Below are positions 1 to 10,038 of a stretch of DNA of 64,000 nucleotides, in pieces (the first letter of the stretch is position 1; each line of letters starts with the position of its first letter). The stretch is taken from contig NZ_ARZY01000009.1 of NCBI RefSeq assembly GCF_000568405.1, forward strand, positions 51,150 through 115,149. The letters are read 5' to 3'. Made by a program: the position numbers and the translations under genes. The notes under the pieces were generated by a model. That model saw only the letters and a list, made by a program, of their open reading frames with translations. It did no database searches and was not told the DNA's origin. The stretch comes from Catenovulum agarivorans DS-2. Lineage in GTDB: Bacteria > Pseudomonadota > Gammaproteobacteria > Enterobacterales > Alteromonadaceae.

Positions 1-1892
1 GTGCCGAAAAACCAGTATTTAATTTTCAGTATCCAAGTGTTTATGGCGCGATTCCGATTAATGGTGAAACAGCTCCGGGTTTCAACGAAGTTTTTCCAAT
101 AGAAACCATCCCTGACGTTCAAGGCGGGAAACCTAGATTACGTGATGATAACACCCTAAATCATTTTACTGGGGTTGCTGGGCAAAGTATTTACCTTGGC
201 GATAAGCTACCAGATTTAATCGGAGATTATATTTTACCTGAACCCGTGGGGAATTTAATTCGTCGCGCCAAAGTCACTCGTGACAATGGTTACTCTGTTA
301 TTTCTCACCCATATCAAGCTGAAAAAAGCGAATTTATTGCATCGACAGATTCGTCATTTAGGCCTGTTTGGAGTGAAACAGGCCCAGACGGCACTTTATA
401 TATTGTCGATATGTATCGTGGGATTATCCAAGAAGGTAATTGGACGCGTGAAGGCTCTTATTTAAGAGAAGTAATTAAAAAACATGGCTTAGATAAAATT
501 ATTGGCGGTGGGCGCATATATCGCGTGTCGAAACCTGGTGTAGAATTAGGTGAAAAGCCAAATTTATACGCTCAATCAGCCGAGCAGTTGGTCGAGTATT
601 TGGCGCATGATAACCAATGGTGGCGTATCAACGCACAAAAGTTATTGGTGCTTAATCAAGATAAATCAGTTGTGCCAGCACTAAAAAGCGTTTTATTTAA
701 CCACAAAAATCCATTGGCTCGATTACATGCATTGTGGACATTGGAAGGACTAAACAGTGTTGATTTGGCCTTGTTAGCGAAAGCTTTTGCTGATGACGAT
801 CACAATGTTCAAGTTGCGGCAGTGCGAATTTCCGAACGGCTATTTACTGATAAAGACCAAAGCATTGTTAAGATTTGGCGCGACCTGCTAAATCAAGCAG
901 ACATAGAACTTACCCAGCAACTATTATTATCGATTTATTACGTGAATGCCTCTGATAGCACGCGCGCGCAGTTTGTTGAAGTCGCTAACAAAAAATACCC
1001 AGGGCACATAGGGGTCAATGCCATTGTGAAGTCAATGGAATATCAAATTAAAGAACAGAGAGCGCAAGCTAAGTTGGCCAAAGGCAATAAAGCATTGGCA
1101 GAATCAATGCAGCGTGGTAAACGTCATTTTGAATCTTTATGTGCTGATTGCCATGGTCAAGACGGTAAAGGTACTCCTGCTGGCACTGGCTTGTTAGCTC
1201 CTTCATTTGCTGACAATGCACGGGTAAACGGTGATCTTTCTATCCTTGGTCGTATTGCCATGCAGGGACTTGTTGGTGAAATTGAAGGTAAAAACTATTT
1301 AGGTGTGTCTATGATGTCACTCGCATCACATGATGACCAATATATAGCGGATGTTTTAACCTATATTCGAAATAGTTTTGGCAATAAAGCAGAAGCTGTG
1401 AGACCTGAACAAATTGCACAGATTCGTCAATTAGAAACACGCAAAACTGCTTGGACGTTAGACGAATTAAATGCTCAATTTGCTCAAAAGCTCACTAACA
1501 AAAAACAATGGAAATTTAGCGCAAGTCACAATCCGAAAAACTTTGCTGCATTAATTGATGGCAAAAAAGATTGGCGACGTTGGACCAGTGGGGTGAATCA
1601 AGATATTGGCATGTGGCTGCAAGTTGAATTGCCGCAGGTTTATCAAATCAGTCGAATTGATATGGATTGCCGCAAATTTAACTGGCAGTGCGCCAAAGCC
1701 TTTGATTTGGAGTTTTCAATCGATGGTAATAACTGGACTAAAGTCGATAGTAAAATTAAATTCGCCAAATCCTATCAAATGCAAACGTTGGGACAACAAG
1801 CTAAATACGTACGCTTTGTACTAACAAATGGTAGTTCGCAACAACCATGGTCGATGACCGAATTAGATATTATCGGTACACCTGTTAATTAG
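1..1892 (+). CDS. PVC-type haem-binding dehydrogenase with cytochrome c and F5/8C domains (5' truncated by window)
   Basis: The reading frame is open from the first bases of the window, so the start lies upstream and about 630 C-terminal residues are visible. They show the end of a sugar-dehydrogenase-type beta-propeller (the segment around SETGPDGTLYIVDMYRG), HEAT-like helices, a c-type haem site CADCH near nt 1139-1153 with a distal Met-rich stretch (GVSMMSL), and a C-terminal discoidin/F5/8C-like domain (nt 1520-1885) that usually binds carbohydrate. This order is that of the large 'membrane-bound dehydrogenase / PVC-type haem-binding CxxCH' proteins, which are periplasmic and probably oxidise sugars while passing electrons to the haem. 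The substrate cannot be told. It ends at a hairpin shared with the convergent oxidoreductase gene. Family call is confident; function is inferred. Confidence 0.8.
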   Translation, partial: AEKPVFNFQYPSVYGAIPINGETAPGFNEVFPIETIPDVQGGKPRLRDDNTLNHFTGVAGQSIYLGDKLPDLIGDYILPEPVGNLIRRAKVTRDNGYSVISHPYQAEKSEFIASTDSSFRPVWSETGPDGTLYIVDMYRGIIQEGNWTREGSYLREVIKKHGLDKIIGGGRIYRVSKPGVELGEKPNLYAQSAEQLVEYLAHDNQWWRINAQKLLVLNQDKSVVPALKSVLFNHKNPLARLHALWTLEGLNSVDLALLAKAFADDDHNVQVAAVRISERLFTDKDQSIVKIWRDLLNQADIELTQQLLLSIYYVNASDSTRAQFVEVANKKYPGHIGVNAIVKSMEYQIKEQRAQAKLAKGNKALAESMQRGKRHFESLCADCHGQDGKGTPAGTGLLAPSFADNARVNGDLSILGRIAMQGLVGEIEGKNYLGVSMMSLASHDDQYIADVLTYIRNSFGNKAEAVRPEQIAQIRQLETRKTAWTLDELNAQFAQKLTNKKQWKFSASHNPKNFAALIDGKKDWRRWTSGVNQDIGMWLQVELPQVYQISRIDMDCRKFNWQCAKAFDLEFSIDGNNWTKVDSKIKFAKSYQMQTLGQQAKYVRFVLTNGSSQQPWSMTELDIIGTPVN

Positions 1893-1912
1893 TGGTGGTT
1901 TGTTTAGTAGGA

Positions 1913-1942
1913 CAATAAAGGCAACTTCGGCTGCCTTTATTG
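1913..1942. terminator. Bidirectional hairpin between convergent genes
   Basis: CAATAAAGGCA and TGCCTTTATTG form an 11-bp perfect stem around an 8-nt loop, 20 bases after the stop of the haem protein and about 30 bases after the convergent oxidoreductase stop. The A/T-rich outer arms could serve as the U tract in either direction. Confidence 0.7.
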
Positions 1943-1972
1943 TTAGTAGAAGTGTTTAATAATAGGAGTCAG

Positions 1973-4264
1973 CTACTTGGTTTGTAAAATAGTTTGGTTT
2001 TGCGATTTTCGCAGTTTTACCACAATCGACTTCGACGTTGGGGTAAACGAGCCATCGCCGATACTATCGATTGGCACTAGCGGATTGGTTTCTGGATAAT
2101 AGGCCGCTAGGTTTCCTTGGGGGATATCGTATATCACAGCCTTAAAACCAGTAATTTTTCTAACTTTACCATCTTGCCAAGTTGATTCTATATCCAACAA
2201 ATCTCCTTGGTTTATGTGTTGTGCGTCGGCATCAGCTTGACTGATAAACACAATATCTCTTGCACCTTGAATGCCTCTATACCTATCGTCGTAACCATAT
2301 ACGGTTGTATTATATTGATCGTGCGAGCGTAATGTTTGTAGGACAAAACTATCGTTAGACTGAAGGTAGTCGTTATGGATAATTTGCAATGGCAATTTAC
2401 TGGCACTGAACTGAGCTTTTTGGCTTGGGGTATTCCATTGCAACTGAGCTGCAGAGTTTTTTAGGTGAAAACCACAGGGTTGTTCTATTTGCTGGTTAAA
2501 ATTATCAAACCCTTTGATACTCGCGGCAATATGGTCACGAATGATAGCGTAATTGTCACGCATTGCTAACCAGTCAATCTGGCTATTGATTATGGTCGCA
2601 TCGGCAATTTCAGCCACAATCGCAACTTCAGACATACATTGCTGTGCAATTGGTTGATTTTTTCCTGCGGAAGCGTGCACCATACTAAAAGTATCTTCTA
2701 CGGTAATTTTCTGCTCACCGCTTCTTTGCCGATCAATTTCAGTTCGACCTAAACAAGGTAACAATAGCGTGTCGCAACCAGAGCGTGGGTTAACCATCAA
2801 ATGGCTGCGGTTGAGTTTTGTGGCGATTTGCACATTTAGTTGTGCATTGCTAATTGCTTGTTCGGTAAATTCGCTATCAGGTGCGGCAGCGGCTAAATTA
2901 CCACCTAAACAAATTAATGCTTTGCTTGTACCTGTATGCAAGGCTTTTAAAGCTTGATAAACGTTATGACCTTTATCGTACGAAAAGTGCTGTTGAAAAT
3001 GCTGATTTAATCCATCAATAAAGGCTTTGGTTGGTTTTTCATTTATACCTACAGTTCGGTTGCCTTGCACGTTGCTGTGGCCGCGCACTGGGCATAACCC
3101 AGCGCCTTTGTGGCCAATTAAACCCAACATTAAATGCAGATTTACAATTTCTTTAATGGTATCAACTGAATGTTTGTGCTGAGTTATACCCATAGCCCAG
3201 CAGCTGATTACCTTGCTGCTAGATGTATATAATTCGGCAGCTTGTTTAAGCTCACTTTTGCTTAAACCAGATTGCAGTTCAATTTGTTGCCAATCGGTTT
3301 GCGCAACTTCAGCTCGGTATTGTGTAAAACTCTGTGTGTGTGTTTGAATAAACTCACTATTTAATTTGTCGCTAAAGCGTTCAAAAATGATTTTACTGAT
3401 GCCGCGGATAGCCGCAAAATCTCCACCTAGCTTGGGCGAAAAGTAGACATGGCTTATCTTCGTAGCCTTGTTGGTCAGAACTTCAGTTGGATCTTGTGGG
3501 CTTGCAAATTTTTCTAGCGCTACTTCTTTTAAATTATTAAAGGTGGCAATTTTACAACCTGATTTTGCAGCCGAGCGCAGCGCATTCATCATTCTCGGAT
3601 GGTTTGTCCCTGGATTTTGGCCATAAACAAAGATTACTTCGGCTTGATCAAAGTCATCTAACACAACTGTGCCTTTACCAATGCCGATAGTTTGATTGAG
3701 GGCAACGCCACTGGCTTCATGGCACATATTCGAGCAGTCAGGGAAATTATTGGTGCCAAAACTACGACCAAATAACTGATAAATAAAAGCAGCTTCGTTG
3801 CTGGCACGGCCTGAAGTATACAACTCTAGTTGGTTTGGATGGTCTAGGTTGCGCAAGTGTTGGGCGATAAGTTTGAAGGCGGTTGACCAATTGATAGCTT
3901 CAAATTTATCCGTTTGCGAATTGTACCGGACTGGCTGAGTTAGGCGACCTTGGTATTCTAACCAGTAGTGACTCTGTTCTTTCAAATAGCTTACTGGGTA
4001 TTGGTTGAAAAATGCGCTATCAACTTTTTTATTGGTCGCTTCCCAAGCAATAGCTTTGGCACCATTTTCGCAAAATTGAAACAACCCCTCTTTTTTGTCA
4101 CCCCATGCACAACCTGGGCAATCAAACCCCTTGTCTTGGTTTGCGCGCAAAAGGTTTTTAAAATTATCACTAGCACGTTGGCTTTTTACTATATGTTTAA
4201 CCGTTGATTTTATTGACGGAAACCCGCCTGCTTTGTTCGGTTTCTGAGTTGTTTTATGTTGCAT
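1973..4264 (-). CDS. FdhF/YdeP-family molybdopterin oxidoreductase
   Basis: 763 residues, full length for the YdeP group ('oxidoreductase alpha (molybdopterin) subunit'). The N-terminus has CPGCAWGD near residue 50, the short cysteine motif of this family in place of the classical four-Cys FeS site of formate dehydrogenases. The molybdopterin-binding core (FVYGQNPGTNHPRMM, GHSNVQGNRT) and the C-terminal MopB cap domain (LRSHDQYNTT...GYDDRYRG) follow. It is cytoplasmic, with no Tat signal. fdhD is 38 bases upstream on the same strand, as expected for an enzyme that needs sulfuration of its Mo cofactor. YdeP of E. coli is linked to acid resistance; the substrate is unknown, and formate oxidation is only one possibility. 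Confidence 0.85.
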   Translation of the reverse strand: MQHKTTQKPNKAGGFPSIKSTVKHIVKSQRASDNFKNLLRANQDKGFDCPGCAWGDKKEGLFQFCENGAKAIAWEATNKKVDSAFFNQYPVSYLKEQSHYWLEYQGRLTQPVRYNSQTDKFEAINWSTAFKLIAQHLRNLDHPNQLELYTSGRASNEAAFIYQLFGRSFGTNNFPDCSNMCHEASGVALNQTIGIGKGTVVLDDFDQAEVIFVYGQNPGTNHPRMMNALRSAAKSGCKIATFNNLKEVALEKFASPQDPTEVLTNKATKISHVYFSPKLGGDFAAIRGISKIIFERFSDKLNSEFIQTHTQSFTQYRAEVAQTDWQQIELQSGLSKSELKQAAELYTSSSKVISCWAMGITQHKHSVDTIKEIVNLHLMLGLIGHKGAGLCPVRGHSNVQGNRTVGINEKPTKAFIDGLNQHFQQHFSYDKGHNVYQALKALHTGTSKALICLGGNLAAAAPDSEFTEQAISNAQLNVQIATKLNRSHLMVNPRSGCDTLLLPCLGRTEIDRQRSGEQKITVEDTFSMVHASAGKNQPIAQQCMSEVAIVAEIADATIINSQIDWLAMRDNYAIIRDHIAASIKGFDNFNQQIEQPCGFHLKNSAAQLQWNTPSQKAQFSASKLPLQIIHNDYLQSNDSFVLQTLRSHDQYNTTVYGYDDRYRGIQGARDIVFISQADADAQHINQGDLLDIESTWQDGKVRKITGFKAVIYDIPQGNLAAYYPETNPLVPIDSIGDGSFTPTSKSIVVKLRKSQNQTILQTK

Positions 4265-4302
4265 ACTTGGCTCTGTATTCTAGTTGCTACCGAGAGAATA
4301 AA

Positions 4303-5064
4303 TTAATTATCCCAGTAAGTTAATTGACCATTTTTGTTTACATGCACCAACACCAAACCATGTTTGACTGCATAATTAACTGCAAACTGGCTAGGGGAAG
4401 CAAAACTGATCAATGTTGCAATACCATAATTAATTGCTTTTAGCACGAGTTCGCTACCGCAGCGGCTGGTAATCACCATTGCACAATTGTCCAAGCCTTT
4501 GGGATTTTTTAACGCGGCACCGAATAATTTATCTACTGCATTGTGGCGACCGATATCTTCTTTTATCAGTGCAATTTCACCCTGGTCGGTTAACAAAGCC
4601 GCAGCATGCAGGGCACCAGATAATTGGTTTTTACGCTGTAATTGATTTATTCGGCTGCGGATATCTGTTAGTGGAAAAGCACTGGCAGGAAACTTTTGGA
4701 TAATTTGCTTTTGTGGTTTTAGCACTTGCTCTAGTGCTTTTACACCACAAATACCACAACCGCTGCTGCCAACAAGTTGCCGCTGCTTATTTTTCAATTG
4801 TGCAAACGCTCTATTCGCTAAAGTGATTTTAAGCTCGTAAGCTGGGCTGCCGTGCATACAAACTGGCTGGCAATCGATATCGTGGATATCCACCACTGTG
4901 GTAATAATATTTTCGCCAAACAAAAAGCCATAGGCGAAATCGTCTAAATCATCCGGTGTTGCCATCATAACCGCGTAGTTTAACCCGTTTAGAGTGATGG
5001 CGATTGGCGCTTCATCTGGCAGTACTCTGGGTTGGTTAGCTTTTGAGGTGATTAACTGATTCAA
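4303..5064 (-). CDS. fdhD: Sulfur carrier protein FdhD
   Basis: 253 residues with the signature CGICG (SSGCGICGVKAL) that carries sulfur from IscS to the Mo cofactor of FdhF-type enzymes. The fold markers DDLDDFAYGFLFGE, KEDIGRHNAVDKL and TSRCGSELV are all present. It is the first gene of a two-gene operon with the molybdopterin oxidoreductase and is divergent from a LysR-type regulator, which suggests that the regulator controls both. Confidence 0.93.
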   Translation of the reverse strand: MNQLITSKANQPRVLPDEAPIAITLNGLNYAVMMATPDDLDDFAYGFLFGENIITTVVDIHDIDCQPVCMHGSPAYELKITLANRAFAQLKNKQRQLVGSSGCGICGVKALEQVLKPQKQIIQKFPASAFPLTDIRSRINQLQRKNQLSGALHAAALLTDQGEIALIKEDIGRHNAVDKLFGAALKNPKGLDNCAMVITSRCGSELVLKAINYGIATLISFASPSQFAVNYAVKHGLVLVHVNKNGQLTYWDN

Positions 5065-5186
5065 AGTGCTCGGTACGTTATGATTTAATACAATCGTTTG
5101 AGTTTACGCAATCTTGCGAATATTTCCCAATTAATCAATTTTATTGTTTAATAGGTAAAATTTATTAAAAAATTGCATTTTAATTG

Positions 5187-6119
5187 ATGAATATTCAACA
5201 CTTACACTATTTTGTTGTGCTTGCCGAGCATAAGCACTTTGCACGAGCGGCTCAAGCCTGTCATGTAACTCAGCCTACTTTATCAGCGGGTATCGCTAAA
5301 CTAGAGCAAGAACTGCAAGTGCAATTGGTGTTACGCGATAAACAATTTATCGGACTGACTGATTTTGGCACTCAGCTTCTTAACAGTGCAGATAAAATTT
5401 TAGCCGAGCAGCGCAACTTGAAGCAGCAAATTCAATTGGCTACCACTGGGCTTTCAGGTCAATTAAAGCTTGCCGTTGTGCCACAATGCAGTGTTGAAAT
5501 TATGCCGAAAATAAAGTTGTTTCAGCAGCTATACCCTCAAGTCAGAGTGCAATTGCATGTGATGACAAACAAGCAAATTTGCACCGCACTAAAAGAAAAT
5601 GCAATCGAATTAGGTGTTGGCTTTACTGATGAATTATTTCATTTTCCTCAGCTGCAGAGTTTTAAGTTTTCTAACTGTCAGCGACAATTAGCGATTGTTT
5701 ATCATCAATCTTTTACTAAGGAAGGGCCAAAACAGGCGGTTTTAACACAATCAAAATCATTGACTTTGACGGATATAAAGAACATGCCTATGTGCTTACT
5801 GAGTCAGACCATGCAGTTTCGTCAAACCATTGACCGTGAGCTAGAACACTTGGGAATAGATTTGAACTGTGTATTTGAAACGGAGTCACTGCATCATTTA
5901 ATTAATGCAGTTGTTCATTGCATCGGTGTTGCTATTGTAAGTTTAAACTCAGCAAAAACTATCTGTGATGCAAATTCGCTCAATTACTGCGTTTTGCAGG
6001 ATATAACAATTAATGAAACGGGATTAATTACTCGCAGAAAACACCAAACTGTTATTGCTGAAAAATTTATTGAAATGTTGCAGATAAGAAAAGAGATAGG
6101 CTCTGAACCAGCTAAGTAG
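5187..6119 (+). CDS. LysR-family transcriptional regulator
   Basis: About 310 residues: N-terminal winged helix (NIQHLHYFVVLAEHKHFARAA, CHVTQPTLSAGIAKLE) and a C-terminal substrate-binding-like effector domain. ATG at 5187 is preferred over the TTG one codon upstream because NIQHLHYF is the usual LysR start. It is divergent from fdhD with about 120 bases between the starts, so it most likely controls fdhD and the YdeP-type enzyme. Effector unknown. The effector domain has several cysteines (CHVTQ, QCSVE, ICTAL, NCQRQ, MCLL, CVFE, HCIG), so a redox-type signal is possible but not shown. Confidence 0.88.
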   Translation: MNIQHLHYFVVLAEHKHFARAAQACHVTQPTLSAGIAKLEQELQVQLVLRDKQFIGLTDFGTQLLNSADKILAEQRNLKQQIQLATTGLSGQLKLAVVPQCSVEIMPKIKLFQQLYPQVRVQLHVMTNKQICTALKENAIELGVGFTDELFHFPQLQSFKFSNCQRQLAIVYHQSFTKEGPKQAVLTQSKSLTLTDIKNMPMCLLSQTMQFRQTIDRELEHLGIDLNCVFETESLHHLINAVVHCIGVAIVSLNSAKTICDANSLNYCVLQDITINETGLITRRKHQTVIAEKFIEMLQIRKEIGSEPAK

Positions 6120-6140
6120 GGCGGTTAGAGCCTGAATGGC

Positions 6141-6752
6141 TTATTTGATGTTTTTCTTCAAAGCGGCTGTAGCTGCTTTAACATCTTTGTTGCGAATGCC
6201 TTCTAAGATATGTTTATGCTCATCAACTAAAGCTTGAGATGTTTTGATACGTTGATAGTTCATACGCATGCGTATAACGATTGGGTACCAAATATTCACC
6301 AAACACTCACCGCCCGCTAGGTTAACGATGTACTGATGAAAGCTAATATCTGATTTGGTTAAGTCAGTATACTCTTCTTTATCGAAGCTTTCTTGCATGT
6401 CGGCGATGATCTCTTCAAGTGCTTCAATGTCTTTATCTGTCACCAATGGCATGCAGGTTTTTACCGCAAATTCTTCGATTTTTCGTCGAAGCTCTATACT
6501 TAATTTCTGCATTTCAGGAGAAAGTGGGCTGTTAACACTTGAGCCGACATTATTTTTACTTACCAACAAACCTTCTTTGGTCAGTTTGAGTAACACGTCA
6601 CGAATGGGTCCACGAGAAACGCCAAAACGTTCAGCTAATTGTTGCTCATTTAATTTTGTGTTTGCTTCTAATTCACCTGAAATTATATCAGAGCGCAACG
6701 CATCAGCGATTTGCTCGCGTACAGGAATAATTTTTGGGGTTTTTGTAGCCAT
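6141..6752 (-). CDS. GntR-family regulator, FadR/FCD type, of the anhydrogalactose operon
   Basis: 203 residues: an N-terminal GntR winged helix (PVREQIADALRSDIISGEL, ERFGVSRGPIRDVLLKL) and an FCD effector domain with the expected metal-ligand pattern (Asp/His in DISFHQYIV, later His in DEHKHILEGI). The C-terminus is a little short for the family. It is divergent from the sugar-acid operon at 7048. An operator-like palindrome lies just upstream of its own start and a related longer site lies in front of the operon and of the gene at 11798, so autoregulation plus control of both is the likely arrangement. The FCD ligand is probably a sugar acid such as KDG or anhydrogalactonate (inference). 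Confidence 0.88.
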   Translation of the reverse strand: MATKTPKIIPVREQIADALRSDIISGELEANTKLNEQQLAERFGVSRGPIRDVLLKLTKEGLLVSKNNVGSSVNSPLSPEMQKLSIELRRKIEEFAVKTCMPLVTDKDIEALEEIIADMQESFDKEEYTDLTKSDISFHQYIVNLAGGECLVNIWYPIVIRMRMNYQRIKTSQALVDEHKHILEGIRNKDVKAATAALKKNIK

Positions 6753-6790
6753 ATAATACCCTAAATTTTGTTGATTTTGTTATGTTTTGA

Positions 6791-6808
6791 TTGTTTACAT
6801 TGTAAACG
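6791..6808. promoter_or_regulatory. GntR operator candidate at the regulator's own promoter
   Basis: TTGTTTACATTGTAAACG contains the palindrome GTTTACATTGTAAAC, 39 bases upstream of the gntR start codon. It shares the TTGTTTACA core with the site at 11747. Confidence 0.6.
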
Positions 6809-6994
6809 AAAAGACCTGAATTACGAAGCAATTTGATGCAATTTTAGCTATATATTTAACCTGTCGGTTGTATTGTTGACTATTTGTGCGTAAATCCGCT
6901 AGTGTAGCAAGCTACATTTGCAATAAATCTGCTTTATTTTGTAAAAAAAATTAGCAGAATCTTAAAAAAAGGGTTATATTACTATTTATGTTTC

Positions 6995-7014
6995 ATTGTT
7001 AACAATGTACAATG
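6995..7014. promoter_or_regulatory. GntR operator candidate of the anhydrogalactose operon
   Basis: ATTGTTAACAATGTACAATG, 33 bases upstream of the GTG start at 7048. It differs from the site at 11747 at one position of twenty. It holds the palindromes ATTGTTAACAAT and CATTGTTAACAATG, with a second half-site TACAATG. The rest of the 295-base intergenic region is A/T-rich and holds both promoters. Confidence 0.65.
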
Positions 7015-7047
7015 ATTTGTGTTTTATGAAATGCTGGGAATGTAATT

Positions 7048-8199
7048 GTGACGACCGTTGTAAATAAAGAAGCACAAGTATTAGATCTTGCCACCGCGAA
7101 ATCCAATATTAAAGCGATTAAAACTGAGTATTACCAAATACCTCTAGCTGAGGTTTTGAGTGATGCAAAACATGGTGACCATACTCACTTTGAGCTAGTT
7201 GTATGTCGTGTGTTCACTCAAGATGGTTTCGAAGGGGTTGGTTATACCTACACCGGCGGTACTGGCGGGCGCGCAATATATTCACTCATTGAAGACGATT
7301 TGAAATCATCATTAGTCGGCCAAGACGCTTCTCGAATCGGTAAAATTTGGGAAGATATGCTGTACAAACTACATTATGTTGGTCGTGGTGGTTTGTTAAG
7401 TTTTGCTATGTCTGCAGTTGATATCGCGCTTTGGGATATTCGCTGTAAGCGTTTAAATCAACCACTATGGCAAGTGGCTGGTGGCGCAAATAGTTCAACA
7501 CGCTGTTATGCAGGTGGAATCGATCTTAATTTCTCTGAAGAAAAGCTATTAAACAATATTCAGGGATATTTAGACCGTGGCTTTAAAGGTGTCAAAATCA
7601 AAGTTGGTAAGCCTGATTACCGCGAAGACGTGGCGCGAGTTGCTGCAGTGCGCAAGTTAATCGGTAAAGACATTATATTTATGGTGGATGCAAATTATTC
7701 ACTAACGGTTGAAACAGCTATTCGTTTTGCCAAAGCCATTGAGCAATATGACATCACTTGGTTTGAAGAGCCAACTATCCCAGATGATTACCAAGGTTAT
7801 GCTCGCATTGCTGAAAATACCAGTATCCCGTTAGCTATGGGTGAAAACCTCCACACTGTGTATGAATTTAACTATGCTATTCAGCAAGCTAAATTGGGCT
7901 TTTTACAGCCAGATGCTTCAAATATTGGTGGTATTACCGGTTGGTTAAAAGTTGCAGACCTTGCTTATATCAATAATCTGCCAATTTGTACTCATGGTAT
8001 GCATGAACTGCACGTGTCGTTAATGTCTTCACAGCCGAATGCTGGGCATATGGAAGTACATTCATTCCCAATAGAACAATACACAACACAGCCATTTATC
8101 GTTGATGAGAACGGTAGAGCTGTCGCGCCAAACGTTGCCGGTACGGGTGTTGAATTCGACCCAGCGTTAGTTGGCCCACATTTAATCAAACAATCTTAG
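7048..8199 (+). CDS. 3,6-anhydro-L-galactonate cycloisomerase-like protein (enolase superfamily)
   Basis: 383 residues of the mandelate racemase/muconate lactonizing group of enolases. The catalytic frame is visible: KVGK (KxK) near residue 188, metal ligands in MVDAN, FEEP and GEN, and a catalytic His in CTHGMHELH. The stretches [41 protein letters not shown] and EVHSFPI match, from memory, the characterised cycloisomerase of Vibrio sp. EJY3, which opens 3,6-anhydro-L-galactonate to 2-keto-3-deoxy-L-galactonate. GTG start with GGGAA upstream; the N-terminus carries roughly 25 extra residues before the conserved region. It is first in a four-gene operon whose other products fit the same pathway. 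A different sugar-acid dehydratase is the alternative. Confidence 0.82.
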   Translation: MTTVVNKEAQVLDLATAKSNIKAIKTEYYQIPLAEVLSDAKHGDHTHFELVVCRVFTQDGFEGVGYTYTGGTGGRAIYSLIEDDLKSSLVGQDASRIGKIWEDMLYKLHYVGRGGLLSFAMSAVDIALWDIRCKRLNQPLWQVAGGANSSTRCYAGGIDLNFSEEKLLNNIQGYLDRGFKGVKIKVGKPDYREDVARVAAVRKLIGKDIIFMVDANYSLTVETAIRFAKAIEQYDITWFEEPTIPDDYQGYARIAENTSIPLAMGENLHTVYEFNYAIQQAKLGFLQPDASNIGGITGWLKVADLAYINNLPICTHGMHELHVSLMSSQPNAGHMEVHSFPIEQYTTQPFIVDENGRAVAPNVAGTGVEFDPALVGPHLIKQS

Positions 8200-8211
8200 A
8201 GGTGTAACATA

Positions 8212-9234
8212 ATGATAGCTGCTCAATACATGGGTGATAAAAGTTTTTCAATTGTTGAAGGTGTTAACAGTTCACCAAAAGCAGATGAAGTTAAACTCGC
8301 CGTAGGTTATGTAGGTATTTGTGGTACCGATATGCACATTTATCACGGTGTAATGGATGGTCGTGTTAATCCACCTCAAACAATTGGTCACGAAATGTCA
8401 GGTACAATTGTTGAAGTTGGCGCTGACGTTGAAGGCTTTACTGTAGGCGAGCGCGTGGTTGTGCGTCCATTAGATTGGTGTGGTGAATGTCCGACTTGTA
8501 AAGCGGGCCATACGCATATTTGTCAGAACTTAAAATTTATGGGGATTGATTCTCCTGGTGCGTTCCAGTCAAACTGGACTGTTAAAGCACGTACATTACA
8601 CAAATTGCCAGCAGGCGTTAACTTAAAACAAGGCGCTTTAATCGAGCCATTGTCAGTTGCTTGTCATGATATTCGTCGTTCTCGATTACAAGCTGGTGAA
8701 AAAGCGGTTGTGTTGGGTGGTGGTCCAATTGGTCAATTAGTTGCAGCAGTTGCTAAAAGTGTTGGTGCCGATGTTCTTGTTTCTGAGCCTAATGAATCTC
8801 GCCGTGCATTTGCTGAAAAGTTAGGGGTGGAATCCGTTAATCCATTAGAAACAGATTTAGAGAAGTTTGTTGACGAGTGGACAGGTACCAAAGGTGCAGA
8901 CGTTGTATTTGAAGTTTCAGGTGTTAAACCTGCAATCGATGCAATGACGCAAATTGCTGGCCGCCGTGGTCGTATTGTAATGGTTGCAATTCATTCTCAA
9001 AAACCTGAAATTGATTTGTTCCAATTCTTCTGGAAAGAGCTTGAGTTGTTAGGTGCGCGTGTATACGAAGCTGAAGACTTTGACTGGGCAATTGATTTGA
9101 TTGCATCAGGTAAAGTTGATGTTGAACCCTTTATTAGTTCAGTAAATCCATTGACTGACATTGGTAGTGCGTTTGCAAGTATGGATAACAACCCACAAGG
9201 CATGAAAGCCTTGGTTGAATGTAACGCTGAATAA
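8212..9234 (+). CDS. Zn-dependent alcohol dehydrogenase, probable 2-keto-3-deoxy-L-galactonate 5-dehydrogenase
   Basis: 340 residues of the medium-chain dehydrogenase family. Catalytic zinc ligands are in GICGTDMH and GHEMSG; the structural zinc site is the four-Cys loop CGECPTCKAGHTHIC; the nucleotide fold is VLGGGPIGQLVA. It resembles the LgoD/threonine-dehydrogenase branch, which oxidises C5 hydroxyls of sugar acids. In the known agar pathway an L-KDGal dehydrogenase makes 2,5-diketo-3-deoxy-L-galactonate, which a KduD-like reductase turns into D-KDG; both activities sit side by side here. Good ribosome site (AGAGGTG), 12 bases after the cycloisomerase. Role inferred from family and operon. 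Confidence 0.8.
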   Translation: MIAAQYMGDKSFSIVEGVNSSPKADEVKLAVGYVGICGTDMHIYHGVMDGRVNPPQTIGHEMSGTIVEVGADVEGFTVGERVVVRPLDWCGECPTCKAGHTHICQNLKFMGIDSPGAFQSNWTVKARTLHKLPAGVNLKQGALIEPLSVACHDIRRSRLQAGEKAVVLGGGPIGQLVAAVAKSVGADVLVSEPNESRRAFAEKLGVESVNPLETDLEKFVDEWTGTKGADVVFEVSGVKPAIDAMTQIAGRRGRIVMVAIHSQKPEIDLFQFFWKELELLGARVYEAEDFDWAIDLIASGKVDVEPFISSVNPLTDIGSAFASMDNNPQGMKALVECNAE

Positions 9235-9268
9235 TCCTATTAAAACCAATTAAGTAAGAGATTTTATT

Positions 9269-10033
9269 ATGTTAGAAAAATTTAGTTTAGAAGGTAAAGT
9301 TGCTTTAGTTACCGGTTGTAAACGCGGCATTGGTAAAGGTATTGCGTTGGGTTTAGCAGAAGCAGGCGCTGATATTATAGGTGTATCTGCAAACCTAGAG
9401 CTTGAAGGCTCGGAAGTTGAAAAAGAAGTAAAAGCATTAGGTCGAAACTTTAAAGCGTATCAATGTGACTTTTCAGATCGCCAAGCTCTATATGCTTTTA
9501 TCGAGCAAGTTAAAGCTGATTTTCCAAAAATTGATATTTTAATTAATAACGCAGGTACTATCTTACGTGCGCCAGCTGCTGAGCATGGTGACGACTTATG
9601 GGATAAAGTAATTGACGTTAACTTAAACTCTCAATTCGTATTAAGCCGCGAAATTGGTAAAGAGATGGTCGCGCGTGGCGAAGGTAAAATTATCTTCACT
9701 GCTTCATTATTAACTTTCCAAGGTGGTATTACTGTACCTGGTTACGCGGCAAGTAAAGGCGCAATTGGTCAATTAGTCATGGCATTGTCGAATGAATGGG
9801 CTGGTAAAGGTGTTAACGTAAACGCAATTGCACCAGGATATATTGATACTGACAATACTGAGGCATTGCGTAACGACCCAGAGCGTAGTGCCGCTATTTT
9901 AGGGCGAATTCCACAGGGTCGTTGGGGTAAACCTGAAGACTTTAAAGGCCCAGCTGTATTTTTATCATCTGAAGCAGCAAACTATGTAAATGGCGCTATT
10001 CTACTAGTAGATGGCGGCTGGATGGGGAGATAA
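9269..10033 (+). CDS. KduD-like SDR, probable 2,5-diketo-3-deoxy-sugar-acid reductase forming KDG
   Basis: 254 residues, a classical short-chain dehydrogenase: TGCKRGIG for the nucleotide, NNAG, catalytic Ser in [10 protein letters not shown] and YAASK (YxxxK). The N-terminus ([13 protein letters not shown]) and C-terminus ([25 protein letters not shown]) are those of KduD, 2-dehydro-3-deoxy-D-gluconate 5-dehydrogenase, which interconverts KDG and its 2,5-diketo form. Placed after the Zn-dehydrogenase, it would complete C5 inversion of 2-keto-3-deoxy-L-galactonate to D-KDG. It could also serve pectin- or alginate-derived ketouronates. Five bases before the next gene. Confidence 0.85.
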   Translation: MLEKFSLEGKVALVTGCKRGIGKGIALGLAEAGADIIGVSANLELEGSEVEKEVKALGRNFKAYQCDFSDRQALYAFIEQVKADFPKIDILINNAGTILRAPAAEHGDDLWDKVIDVNLNSQFVLSREIGKEMVARGEGKIIFTASLLTFQGGITVPGYAASKGAIGQLVMALSNEWAGKGVNVNAIAPGYIDTDNTEALRNDPERSAAILGRIPQGRWGKPEDFKGPAVFLSSEAANYVNGAILLVDGGWMGR

Positions 10034-10038
10034 GCCAA

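Noticed and set aside
9269..10033. KduD-like SDR as the alginate DEH reductase
   Set aside because: Possible by family, but it is locked in the anhydrogalactose operon with a 5-dehydrogenase next to it, so the C5-inversion role is a better fit.
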